Source: JAHEFX01 sp964614585 (GTDB taxonomy: Bacteria > Actinomycetota > Acidimicrobiia > Spongiisociales > JAENVV01). From it: a stretch of 11,051 bases of DNA. Position 1 is the first letter of the stretch. Every line of letters begins with the position of its first letter. The DNA lies in the NCBI GenBank assembly GCA_964614585.1, contig CAZTLW010000077.1, forward strand, positions 1 through 11,051, in the 5' to 3' direction. A program made the position numbers and the translations under genes. Shown in pieces: positions 1 to 6,082 of this stretch. Below the pieces are notes generated by a model, which was given only the letters and a program-made list of their open reading frames with translations, searched no databases and was not told the DNA's origin.

Positions 1-55
1 GGTCGGTGAGGCGGCCGAGCTGTCGGCGCAGTGGCACGTCGGCCCGGTCGTCCAT
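1..55 (-). CDS. N-terminus of an unidentified divergent gene (partial)
   Basis: On the minus strand an ATG at 55-53 opens a reading frame that stays open to the window edge, giving 18 codons that read MDDRADVPLRRQLGRLTD. It is too short to identify. The support is positional: a TAGCAT hexamer lies 7 nt upstream of the ATG, the same geometry seen at other genes here, and the erythromycin-esterase gene runs the other way from 136, so this is a typical divergent pair. The charged, helix-prone N-terminus suggests a cytoplasmic protein. The function cannot be stated. Confidence 0.4.
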   Translation of the reverse strand, partial: MDDRADVPLRRQLGRLTD

Positions 56-62
56 CCGCACG

Positions 63-68
63 ATGCTA
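63..68 (-). promoter_or_regulatory. Candidate -10 element for the left-edge gene
   Basis: The minus strand reads TAGCAT, a TANNNT-type -10 hexamer, followed by exactly 7 nt and then the ATG at 55. That places the expected transcription start on or next to the start codon, as in leaderless transcripts, which are common in actinobacteria. No recognisable -35 is seen. Confidence 0.35.
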
Positions 69-101
69 CGGCGGACCGGTCCGTGGGCCGGGAGGGCCGA
101 G

Positions 102-127
102 GATTGCGGCCGCCGGCGGACGGGTAG
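102..127 (+). promoter_or_regulatory. Candidate sigma-B/sigma-F-like promoter
   Basis: GATT at 102-105 is followed by 16 nt and GGGTAG at 122-127. This fits the GNNT-N14-16-GGGTA pattern of promoters read by the sigma-B/sigma-F stress family in actinobacteria, although the usual last base is T or C rather than G. GGGTAG ends 8 nt before the ATG at 136, so the transcript may be leaderless. Two other genes of the same module carry the same arrangement. Confidence 0.4.
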
Positions 128-135
128 TGGCGGAC

Positions 136-1428
136 ATGACCCACGCTGCGACCCCCACCGACGAGCGCCAGGAGATCCGACGGCTCGCCACCCCCCTCGA
201 GACCGAGGACGACCTCGAGCCGTTGCTCGACCGACTCGCCGAGGCCCGCATCGTGCTCCTCGGCGAGGCCTCCCACGGCACCCACGACTACTACGCCTGG
301 CGGGCGGCCATCACCAGGAGGCTCATCGAGCGCGGTGGCGTGGCCTTCGTGGCCGTCGAGGGCGACTGGCCCGACTGCGCCGAGATCGACCGATGGGTCA
401 AGGGTGAGGGTCCCGAGCCGGACGCCGCCGCCGTCCTCGCGGGGTTCGAGCGGTGGCCGACATGGATGTGGGCCAACCGCGAGGTCGCCTCGTTCATGGA
501 CTGGCTCCGGGCCCACAACGACCGCCCGGATGGCGACGTCGGCTTCTTCGGCCTCGACGTCTACTCCCTGTGGGAGTCGCTCCGACGGGTCTTCGAGTAC
601 CTCGAGGAGCACGAGCCGACGGCGGTGCCGGCCGCCCGCGACGCCGTCCGCTGCTTCGAGCCCTACGCCGAGGACCCCCAGAGCTACGCCTGGGGAACCC
701 GACTCGTCCCGACCTCCTGCGAGGACGAGGTGGTCGAGCTGTTGACCGAGGTGACGCGACTCACCGCCCACGACGGCCTCGCGGCGTTCGATGCCCGACA
801 GAACGCCCAGGTCGTGGCCGACGCGGAGCACTACTACCGGACCATGGTGCGGGCCGATGCCTCGTCGTGGAACGTCCGCGACACCCACATGGCCGACACC
901 CTCGATCGCCTGCTCGAGCGCCACGGACCCGACGCCGTCGGCGTGGTGTGGGAGCACAACACCCACGTGGGCGACGCCCGAGGCACCGACATGGCGGCGT
1001 CGGGCCTCGTCAACGTCGGCCAACTGGTGCGCGAACGCCACGGCGCCGACGACGTGGCCATCGTCGGGTTCGGCGGCCACCGAGGCGAGGTGATCGCCGC
1101 CGATGCCTGGGGGTCGCCTCCGCGGCGCCTGCCGGTGCCGCCGGCTCCCGTCGACACCCACGAGGCCCGGCTGCACGACGCCCTCGGCACCCGGTCCCTG
1201 CTCCTGTTCGACGACCGGCGCGACGGGCCGTGGACGGGCTCACGGCATGGCCACCGGGCGATCGGCGTCGTCTATCACCCCCACGAGGAGCGACGCGGCA
1301 ACTGGGTACCGACCGTCATGGGTCGGCGCTACGACGCGTTCTTGTACTTCGAGACGACCGAGGCGCTCGAGCCGCTGCCGGCCGAGGCGGACACCGACGA
1401 GCTGGAGACCTGGCCGTTCGGTCGGTGA
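136..1428 (+). CDS. Erythromycin-esterase-family protein (EreA/EreB/Rv2030c-like domain)
   Basis: The 430-residue product matches the erythromycin-esterase superfamily over its whole length. Near the N-terminus LLGEASHGTHDYY (about 41-53) carries the family GEasHGt motif with Glu43 and His47. FVAVEGDWPD (71-80) supplies the second conserved Glu, and VWEHNTHVGD (271-280) the conserved His pair. The C-terminal half includes the typical GxxxHRG and RRYDAFLYF segments. There is no signal peptide, so it is probably cytoplasmic. Proven members hydrolyse the macrolactone ring of macrolides, but most chromosomal members have unknown substrates and this one should not be read as a resistance gene. The ATG at 136 is preferred because upstream in-frame starts would overlap the divergent gene and the GGGTAG element lies just before 136; GTG at 127 is the main alternative. 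It converges on the alpha/beta hydrolase with only 10 bp between stops. Confidence 0.88.
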   Translation: MTHAATPTDERQEIRRLATPLETEDDLEPLLDRLAEARIVLLGEASHGTHDYYAWRAAITRRLIERGGVAFVAVEGDWPDCAEIDRWVKGEGPEPDAAAVLAGFERWPTWMWANREVASFMDWLRAHNDRPDGDVGFFGLDVYSLWESLRRVFEYLEEHEPTAVPAARDAVRCFEPYAEDPQSYAWGTRLVPTSCEDEVVELLTEVTRLTAHDGLAAFDARQNAQVVADAEHYYRTMVRADASSWNVRDTHMADTLDRLLERHGPDAVGVVWEHNTHVGDARGTDMAASGLVNVGQLVRERHGADDVAIVGFGGHRGEVIAADAWGSPPRRLPVPPAPVDTHEARLHDALGTRSLLLFDDRRDGPWTGSRHGHRAIGVVYHPHEERRGNWVPTVMGRRYDAFLYFETTEALEPLPAEADTDELETWPFGR

Positions 1429-1438
1429 TCCCGGCGAG

Positions 1439-2077
1439 TCAGCCGCCCAGGTGGTCCTCGAACCAGGCACCCGCCAGCTCGGCGACCCGATCGAGTGCGC
1501 CGGGTTCCTCGAACAAGTGGGTGGCGCCCGGCACGATCTCGAGGGCGTGGGGGCATCGGAGGTGGCTCGCCGCCACCCGGTTCAGGTCCAACACGACCTG
1601 GTCGTCACCGCCGACCACGAGCAGGGTCGGGGCCGCGACCGTGCCGAGGGCCAGGGCGCCGGCGAGGTCCGGTCGGCCTCCCCGCGAGACGACGGCGTGG
1701 ACGCGCTCGGGTCGCTCGGCGGCCGCCCGGAGGGCGGCAGCGGCTCCCGTCGAGGCCCCGAACAAGCCGATGTGCATCGCCTCGTCGACGTCGACCGCCC
1801 AATCGACGAGGCCGGCCACACGGGCGGTGAGCACGTCGATGTCGAAGCGGTGCTCGGCCGTGCGGACGTCGACCCGTTCCTCGGCGGGAGTGAGCAGGTC
1901 GGCGAGCACCGTGCGGAGCCCGCGTTCGCGCAACGAGGCGGCCACGTGCTGGTTGCGGGAGCTGTGGCGACTGCTGCCACTGCCGTGGGCGAAGACGACG
2001 GTCCCACGATCCTTCGGGCCGTCCACGAAGGCCGCGAGGCGCGTGCCGTCGTCGAGGTGGATGGTGGTCTCGGTCAT
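1439..2077 (-). CDS. Alpha/beta hydrolase (dienelactone-hydrolase-like)
   Basis: The 212-residue soluble protein has an alpha/beta-hydrolase fold pattern. It shows an oxyanion-hole segment VFAHGSGSSRHS (about 28-39), the nucleophile elbow GLFGASTG (104-111, Ser109), an acid in VVGGDDQVV (Asp158 or Asp159) and the catalytic His187 in PGATHLFEE. The complete Ser/Asp/His triad suggests an active hydrolase; the natural substrate is unknown. Its ATG overlaps the stop of the phosphoribosyltransferase gene (ATGA at 2077-2074), so the two are very likely translationally coupled. In mycobacteria this kind of domain occurs fused behind a COG1926 phosphoribosyltransferase domain (Rv0571c), which supports a joint role. 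It is shorter than many dienelactone hydrolases but complete in its motifs. Confidence 0.87.
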   Translation of the reverse strand: MTETTIHLDDGTRLAAFVDGPKDRGTVVFAHGSGSSRHSSRNQHVAASLRERGLRTVLADLLTPAEERVDVRTAEHRFDIDVLTARVAGLVDWAVDVDEAMHIGLFGASTGAAAALRAAAERPERVHAVVSRGGRPDLAGALALGTVAAPTLLVVGGDDQVVLDLNRVAASHLRCPHALEIVPGATHLFEEPGALDRVAELAGAWFEDHLGG

Positions 2078-2727
2078 CGGCGGCCTGCCTCTCGTTCCTG
2101 GGCGAGGAGCGAGCGAACCTCCTCGTCATCGACCTGTCGGAAGTCGTCGTACCACTGACCGACGGCCCGGAACATCGCGGGCGTGGACAGGCAGACGACC
2201 TCGTCGGCGAGGCCCTCCAGATCGGCGCATGCCGAGGGCGGCGCCACCGGGACGGCCACGACGATCCGCGCCGGTTCGCGCTGACGGAGCGATGCGAGGG
2301 CCGCCTGCATGGTCGAGCCGGTGGCAATGCCGTCGTCGACGACGACGGCGGTCCGCCCGGCGACGGGCACCTCGGGCCGATCGCCCCGGAGCCGCTGCTC
2401 CCGGGACCGCACCTCGGCGCGCTGCGCCTCGGCGTACCGCTCGAAGGCGGCATCGTCGATACCGAGAGCACCCAGCAGGTCGACGTTGCGGACGGTGGCG
2501 TGGCCCGACGCGACGGCGCCCATCGCCAGCTCGGGCTGACCGGGCACCCCGACCTTGCGCACCACGAGCACGTCGAGGGGCGCTCCGAGGGCGTGGGCCA
2601 CCTCGGCGGCGACGGGCACACCCCCTCGTGGCAGCCCGAGCACCACGCAATCGGCGCCTTCGAGGCCCTCGGACAGCGCTGCCGCCAACTGGCGGCCGCC
2701 ATCGGTTCGGTCGGTGAATGTGGGCAT
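2074..2727 (-). CDS. Phosphoribosyltransferase-family protein (COG1926 type)
   Basis: From the ATG at 2727 the product has 217 residues. The PRPP-binding signature is clear: AVVVDDGIATGST (127-139), with the two adjacent Asp residues and the TGST loop. The upstream segment LGLPRGGVPVAAEVA (about 30-44) and LVVRKVGVPGQPELAMGAV (54-72) are typical of the COG1926 group of predicted phosphoribosyltransferases, whose substrate is not established. The ATG at 2727 is chosen over a possible start at 2772 because AGGAGG lies 5 nt before it. The gene couples by ATGA to the downstream hydrolase. A candidate stress-type promoter lies just upstream. Together with the convergent erythromycin-esterase-like gene it gives the three domains that are fused in pairs in mycobacterial dormancy proteins. 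Confidence 0.88.
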   Translation of the reverse strand: MPTFTDRTDGGRQLAAALSEGLEGADCVVLGLPRGGVPVAAEVAHALGAPLDVLVVRKVGVPGQPELAMGAVASGHATVRNVDLLGALGIDDAAFERYAEAQRAEVRSREQRLRGDRPEVPVAGRTAVVVDDGIATGSTMQAALASLRQREPARIVVAVPVAPPSACADLEGLADEVVCLSTPAMFRAVGQWYDDFRQVDDEEVRSLLAQEREAGRR

Positions 2728-2732
2728 GGTGT

Positions 2733-2738
2733 CCTCCT
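2733..2738 (-). promoter_or_regulatory. Strong ribosome binding site that sets the phosphoribosyltransferase start
   Basis: The minus strand reads AGGAGG with 5 nt to the ATG at 2727. This near-perfect Shine-Dalgarno sequence argues against the longer start at 2772. Confidence 0.75.
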
Positions 2739-2747
2739 CGCCCCCCA

Positions 2748-2772
2748 CTACCCCTCTCCGTGGCCCCGACAC
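2748..2772 (-). promoter_or_regulatory. Candidate sigma-B/sigma-F-like promoter before the phosphoribosyltransferase
   Basis: On the minus strand GTGT (2772-2769) is followed by 15 nt and GGGTAG (2753-2748). This is the same GNNT-N15/16-GGGTAG layout found before the erythromycin-esterase gene and the hypothetical gene at 2794-3222. It leaves a 20-nt gap to the ATG that includes the ribosome binding site, so the hydrolase pair may have its own promoter as well as read-through from upstream. Confidence 0.38.
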
Positions 2773-2793
2773 CTCGGTCGGCCGCCACGACGC

Positions 2794-3222
2794 TCAGACC
2801 CAGCGGTCCTCGCCGCGGTCGAAGGCGGTGGCGCTCTCCCACTCGGCCACCCGGAGACCCGGGGGCTCCTCGGTGACGAGGTCGGGCGAGATGCCATCCA
2901 CCAGCGTCAGGTGGCCGAGGCCGCCGGGCACGACCGACACCTCGATGTGGGCGACCGGTCGATAGCGCTCGTGGGCGTCGGGCATCCAGACGACGGCGAC
3001 CGGCGTGCCGCCGACGTCGCCGCGGGTCATCATCAGCCGTGGCCACCGCTCGTCGATGACCCGGAGGGTTCGGCGCAGGGTGTCGGCCTCGGCGAGGCCG
3101 GCGAGCTCGATCAGTTGGGGGTCGCGCGCATTGGCGGCCTCCACGACGAGGTTGCGCAGGTCCTCGAGGCCGATCTCCTCGGTCTCGCCGGGCCGGTCGG
3201 GCTGGGGGGATTCGTCGTCCAT
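2794..3222 (-). CDS. Hypothetical protein of the stress module
   Basis: I do not recognise this 142-residue protein. The first 18 residues are polar and acidic and probably disordered. The rest looks like a small soluble alpha+beta domain: a helical stretch (about 19-57) is followed by alternating hydrophobic strands such as GTPVAVVWMP and VAHIEVSVVPGGLGHLTLV, then an acidic tail ending in RWV. There are no membrane segments, no signal peptide and no cysteines. The start is supported by GGAG 6 nt before the ATG and by a well-formed GTTT-N16-GGGTAG motif further upstream. It lies 66 bp before the phosphoribosyltransferase on the same strand and probably belongs to the same regulon. Codon use resembles the neighbours, so it appears native. 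Confidence 0.75.
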   Translation of the reverse strand: MDDESPQPDRPGETEEIGLEDLRNLVVEAANARDPQLIELAGLAEADTLRRTLRVIDERWPRLMMTRGDVGGTPVAVVWMPDAHERYRPVAHIEVSVVPGGLGHLTLVDGISPDLVTEEPPGLRVAEWESATAFDRGEDRWV

Positions 3223-3249
3223 GGATGCTCCGTGGTGGTCCCCGCGTGA

Positions 3250-3275
3250 CTACCCGTCGGCATGGCACTCGAAAC
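3250..3275 (-). promoter_or_regulatory. Candidate sigma-B/sigma-F-like promoter before the hypothetical gene
   Basis: The minus strand has GTTT (3275-3272), 16 nt, then GGGTAG (3255-3250). This is the best match in the window to the GTTT-N15-17-GGGTA promoters of actinobacterial stress sigma factors. It is followed by a 27-nt leader with a ribosome binding site before the ATG at 3222. Confidence 0.45.
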
Positions 3276-3296
3276 CGATGGCTCGGTCCCGGCTCG

Positions 3297-3302
3297 TACC
3301 CT
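3297..3302 (+). promoter_or_regulatory. Candidate -10 element for the BrkB-like gene
   Basis: TACCCT ends 6 nt before the ATG at 3309, so transcription would start at or next to the start codon. No Shine-Dalgarno sequence lies before that ATG, which fits a leaderless message. No clear -35 is visible. Confidence 0.38.
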
Positions 3303-3308
3303 GTCGGG

Positions 3309-4181
3309 ATGCCGCGTTCACCCAACCTCGGGGCCCATGCCCGGAACCTCGTCGAGGTGCTGGTCGGCGCCGGCTACGCCGCCTCCGACCACCGCGTGAT
3401 CCGGCTGGCGGCCGGACTCGCCTACTACGCCCTCTTCGGCCTGATCCCGGTGCTTTGGGTAGCCGTCACCCTCGCCTCCGTGTTCTTCGGCTCGGAGATC
3501 GTGGGTGCCGAGATCGCGTCCGCCATCTCGGGCGTGGTCGGCGACGAGATCGCGGGGTTCGTGCTCTACGCGATCGACGCCATCAGCCCCGACGAGCAGC
3601 AGTCCCTCATCACCGCCATCAGCCTGGGCGTGCTGCTGTTCGCCGCCGCCCTCGTGTTCGTGGCGTGGAAGGAACTCATCGACCTCATGTGGGGCATCCC
3701 CCGGGTACGCGGGATCCGGGCCTTCGTCGGGCGACGGCTCTTCGGGATCGGCGTCGTGTTCGGGACCGGTCTGCTCCTCGTGGCGGTCCTCTTCGCCCAG
3801 AGCGCCATCGCCTTGGTCGACCGAATCGTCGACGTCATCGTCCTCGACACGGCGATCCGTGTGACGGCGTCGGCCGCCCCCACGCTGCTCGGCGCGGTGG
3901 CCATCGGCATCCTGTTCCGGTACACGCCCGACGCGAGGGTCGACTGGCGCGACGTCTGGTTCCCCGCCGCCCTCACGATGGGCCTCCTCGTCGTGGGCGC
4001 CTGGGGCTATGGCATCTACCTCGAGGTGTACGGGTTCCAATCCACGACCGGGCTCGCCGGGACGCTCGTCCTCGGTCTGGTCTTCGTCTACGGGGCCGCC
4101 GCAGCCCTGCTCTTCGGCATGGAGGTCGTGCGAGAGGCACACGAACGTCGGACGGCGACGGGCCGGGACATCTGGTCCTGA
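3309..4181 (+). CDS. YihY/BrkB-family inner membrane protein
   Basis: The 290-residue product has about six predicted membrane segments (roughly 36-61, 104-120, 143-168, 188-204, 216-240, 249-270). It carries the family signature regions: RLAAGLAYYALFGLIPVLW (32-50); a WG..R cytoplasmic loop (128-143); ILFRYTPDARVDWRDVWFPA (201-220), the hallmark TPdarv.WrdvwpGA block; and the terminal GLVFVYGAAAALLFGMEVV block. Family members sit in the cytoplasmic membrane and were once mislabelled ribonuclease BN; their real activity (transport or envelope function) is not firmly known. The ATG at 3309 is used because the upstream extension from 3225 is low-complexity and covers the divergent promoter region. 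The gene is divergent from the hypothetical gene and lies 78 bp before the universal-stress-protein gene. Confidence 0.9.
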   Translation: MPRSPNLGAHARNLVEVLVGAGYAASDHRVIRLAAGLAYYALFGLIPVLWVAVTLASVFFGSEIVGAEIASAISGVVGDEIAGFVLYAIDAISPDEQQSLITAISLGVLLFAAALVFVAWKELIDLMWGIPRVRGIRAFVGRRLFGIGVVFGTGLLLVAVLFAQSAIALVDRIVDVIVLDTAIRVTASAAPTLLGAVAIGILFRYTPDARVDWRDVWFPAALTMGLLVVGAWGYGIYLEVYGFQSTTGLAGTLVLGLVFVYGAAAALLFGMEVVREAHERRTATGRDIWS

Positions 4182-4227
4182 CGACCACCGGACCCCGAGT
4201 CGAGACACCGGAGCGCGACGCCGTCGG

Positions 4228-4233
4228 TAGCGT
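4228..4233 (+). promoter_or_regulatory. Weak candidate -10 element before the universal stress protein operon
   Basis: TAGCGT lies 26 nt before the ATG at 4260, leaving room for a short leader with a ribosome binding site. There is no convincing -35 and the 78-bp gap could instead be crossed by read-through from the BrkB-like gene. Confidence 0.2.
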
Positions 4234-4247
4234 CGTGGGCGACGAGC

Positions 4248-4253
4248 GGAGGA
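4248..4253 (+). promoter_or_regulatory. Ribosome binding site of the universal stress protein
   Basis: GGAGGA ends 6 nt before the ATG at 4260, a near-ideal Shine-Dalgarno placement that fixes this start. Confidence 0.7.
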
Positions 4254-4259
4254 GACGAC

Positions 4260-4706
4260 ATGGACCGGATCCTGTTGGCCGTCGATGGCTCGGAGCACGC
4301 CCAGCGGGCGGCCCGGGTGGCCGGCGAGCTCTCGAAGGGACTGGGGGCATCGGTCGACGTCATCAACGTCGTGCCCGAGCGCCGGATGGTGCCGGGCGAC
4401 GCGATGGTGGCACGGGGATCGCTCGAGCACGTCTACGTGTCCGAGCGCGAGATCCTGCGCGAAGCCGGCCAGCAGGTGGTCGGCCAGGCGGCTCGCATCG
4501 TCCGCGACGAAGGCGGCACCGTCGGCGACGAGGCGGTCCTGATGGGTGACGCCGCCCACCGGATCGCCGAGCAGGCCGAGGCGTCGAAGGTCGACTGCAT
4601 CGTGCTCGGCCGCCGTGGTCTCGGCGACATCGGTGGCCTGTTCATGGGCAGCGTGTCCCACAAGGTCGCCAATCTCACCCACACGACGTTGATCACGACC
4701 GGATGA
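4260..4706 (+). CDS. Universal stress protein (UspA family, ATP-binding type)
   Basis: The 148-residue protein is a single Usp domain of normal length. It begins with the typical MDRILLAVDGSEHAQRA strand with Asp9 and DGS. It ends with the nucleotide-binding signature G-2x-G-9x-G-S as GRRG (117-120) plus GS (130-131), which marks the ATP-binding subgroup related to MJ0577. Such proteins act in the cytoplasm as nucleotide-dependent stress and dormancy modulators. The stop overlaps the ATG of the next gene (ATGA at 4703-4706), so it is almost certainly co-translated with the cyclic-2,3-diphosphoglycerate-synthase-like gene, suggesting that it modulates, or is needed together with, that enzyme. 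Confidence 0.93.
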   Translation: MDRILLAVDGSEHAQRAARVAGELSKGLGASVDVINVVPERRMVPGDAMVARGSLEHVYVSEREILREAGQQVVGQAARIVRDEGGTVGDEAVLMGDAAHRIAEQAEASKVDCIVLGRRGLGDIGGLFMGSVSHKVANLTHTTLITTG

Positions 4707-6031
4707 GCCGGCGCCGGGTCGTCATCCTCGGGGCGGGGGGACGCGACTTCCACGACTTCAACGTCGTCCTCCGCCACGACCCCGACACCCAGGTGGTCGC
4801 CTTCACCGCGGCCCAGATCCCCGGCATCGCCGGTCGCATCTACCCACCGGCACTGGCAGGACCCCACCACCCCGACGGGATTCCGATCGTCCCCGAGGAC
4901 GACCTCGCGGATTTGATCGCCACCGAGGACGTCGACCTCGCCTACCTGTCCTACTCGGACCTCGCCCACGTCGACGTCATGCACAAGGCGTCGGTCGTCC
5001 TCGCGGCCGGTGCCGACTTCGGACTCATCGGCCCGCACCGGAGCATGCTCGAGAGCACGAAGCCGGTGGTGGCGGTCTGCGCCGCCCGCACCGGCAGCGG
5101 CAAGAGCCAGACCAGTCGCTGGATCGGGGCTTCGCTCCGGGACGCCGGCCTGGCGGTGTCGCTCGTCCGGCACCCGATGCCGTACGGCCACCTCGAGGCG
5201 ATGCGGCTCCAGCGGTTCGCGACGCTCGCCGACATCGACGCCTCGAACCCGACGATCGAGGAACGGGAGGAGTACGAGGCGCCCGTCCGAGCGGGCCTGC
5301 TCATGTGGGCAGGCGTCGACTACGAGGAGATCCTGCGGGCGGCCGAGGCGGAGTCCGAGGTGATCGTCTGGGACGGGGGCAACAACGACACCCCGTTCTT
5401 CCGGCCCGACCTGTTGGTCACCGTGGTCGACGCCCTGCGACCCGGTCACGAACTCGCCTACCACCCCGGGGAGGTGAACCTGCGGATGGCCGACGTGGTG
5501 ATCGTCAACAAGGTCGACCAGGCCGACCCGGCCGACGTGGCGGCGATCGAGGCGACGGTGGCGGCCGCCAACCCGGGTGCCGAGATCCTCCACACCGCCT
5601 CGCCGGTGCGGCTCGAACCCGGTCCCGAGGTCGCCGGCACGCGGGTGCTGGTGGTGGAGGACGGCCCCACGACCACCCACGGCGGGATGCCCTGGGGGGC
5701 GGGCACGGTCGCCGCCCGGGCAGCCGGGGTCGCCGAGGTGGTGGACCCGAGGCCCCATGCGGTGGGTTCGATCGTCGAGACCTTCGCCCGGTACCCCCAC
5801 ATCGGTCCGGTGCTGCCGGCCATGGGCTACGGAGCCGACCAACTCGCCGAGCTCTCCGAGACGATCCGACGGGTGCCGTGCGACGTCGTCATCACGGGCA
5901 CCCCCATCGACCTCGCCCACGTGCTCGACGTGGGCCACCCGATCCGTCACGCCACCTACGGCTCGGAGCAGGTCGCCGGGCGCCCCCTCGAGGAGATCCT
6001 GTCGGAGGTGGTGGGACGGCCGGTGGGCTGA
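4703..6031 (+). CDS. Cyclic 2,3-diphosphoglycerate synthase-like GTPase/ATPase
   Basis: The 442-residue protein matches the COG2403 predicted-GTPase family, which includes archaeal cyclic 2,3-diphosphoglycerate synthetase. An N-terminal Rossmann-like domain starts with RRVVILGAGGRDFHDFN. A P-loop follows at 128-135 (ARTGSGKS, with Ala in the first position), then an RHPMPYG block near 156-162 and EEREEYE near 186-192. A Walker-B-like VIVWDGGNNDTPFF (220-233) and NKVD (269-272) follow; the latter resembles the G4 specificity motif. In Methanothermus fervidus the enzyme closes 2,3-bisphosphoglycerate to a cyclic anhydride using ATP, giving a solute linked to thermoprotection and phosphate storage. 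Bacterial relatives have no established product. It follows the universal stress protein with a 4-bp overlap and precedes the PlsY-like gene by 51 bp. I am confident of the family and unsure of the reaction here. Confidence 0.87.
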   Translation: MSRRRVVILGAGGRDFHDFNVVLRHDPDTQVVAFTAAQIPGIAGRIYPPALAGPHHPDGIPIVPEDDLADLIATEDVDLAYLSYSDLAHVDVMHKASVVLAAGADFGLIGPHRSMLESTKPVVAVCAARTGSGKSQTSRWIGASLRDAGLAVSLVRHPMPYGHLEAMRLQRFATLADIDASNPTIEEREEYEAPVRAGLLMWAGVDYEEILRAAEAESEVIVWDGGNNDTPFFRPDLLVTVVDALRPGHELAYHPGEVNLRMADVVIVNKVDQADPADVAAIEATVAAANPGAEILHTASPVRLEPGPEVAGTRVLVVEDGPTTTHGGMPWGAGTVAARAAGVAEVVDPRPHAVGSIVETFARYPHIGPVLPAMGYGADQLAELSETIRRVPCDVVITGTPIDLAHVLDVGHPIRHATYGSEQVAGRPLEEILSEVVGRPVG

Positions 6032-6073
6032 GGGGATCCGCCGACGGCTGCGAGGATCGGCCCGACGACGATC

Positions 6074-6078
6074 GGAGG
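6074..6078 (+). promoter_or_regulatory. Ribosome binding site supporting a GTG start
   Basis: GGAGG ends 4 nt before the GTG at 6083. The spacing is slightly short, but it is the only Shine-Dalgarno match and the first membrane segment begins soon after, so the GTG start is credible. Confidence 0.55.
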
Positions 6079-6082
6079 ACAG

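Noticed and set aside
136..1428. A macrolide-resistance gene
   Set aside because: The family match is real but most chromosomal members are not resistance enzymes, and the context is a stress module with no mobile or resistance genes.
453..2717. A 754-codon open frame on + across the erythromycin-esterase gene and the minus-strand genes
   Set aside because: Its translation is Arg/Pro/Gly-rich and matches no family, while the overlapping frames carry clear catalytic motifs. Long shadow frames are expected at this GC content.
3309..4181. Ribonuclease BN, an old label for this family
   Set aside because: The protein is a polytopic membrane protein of the BrkB/YihY family; the RNase BN activity belongs to an unrelated soluble enzyme.
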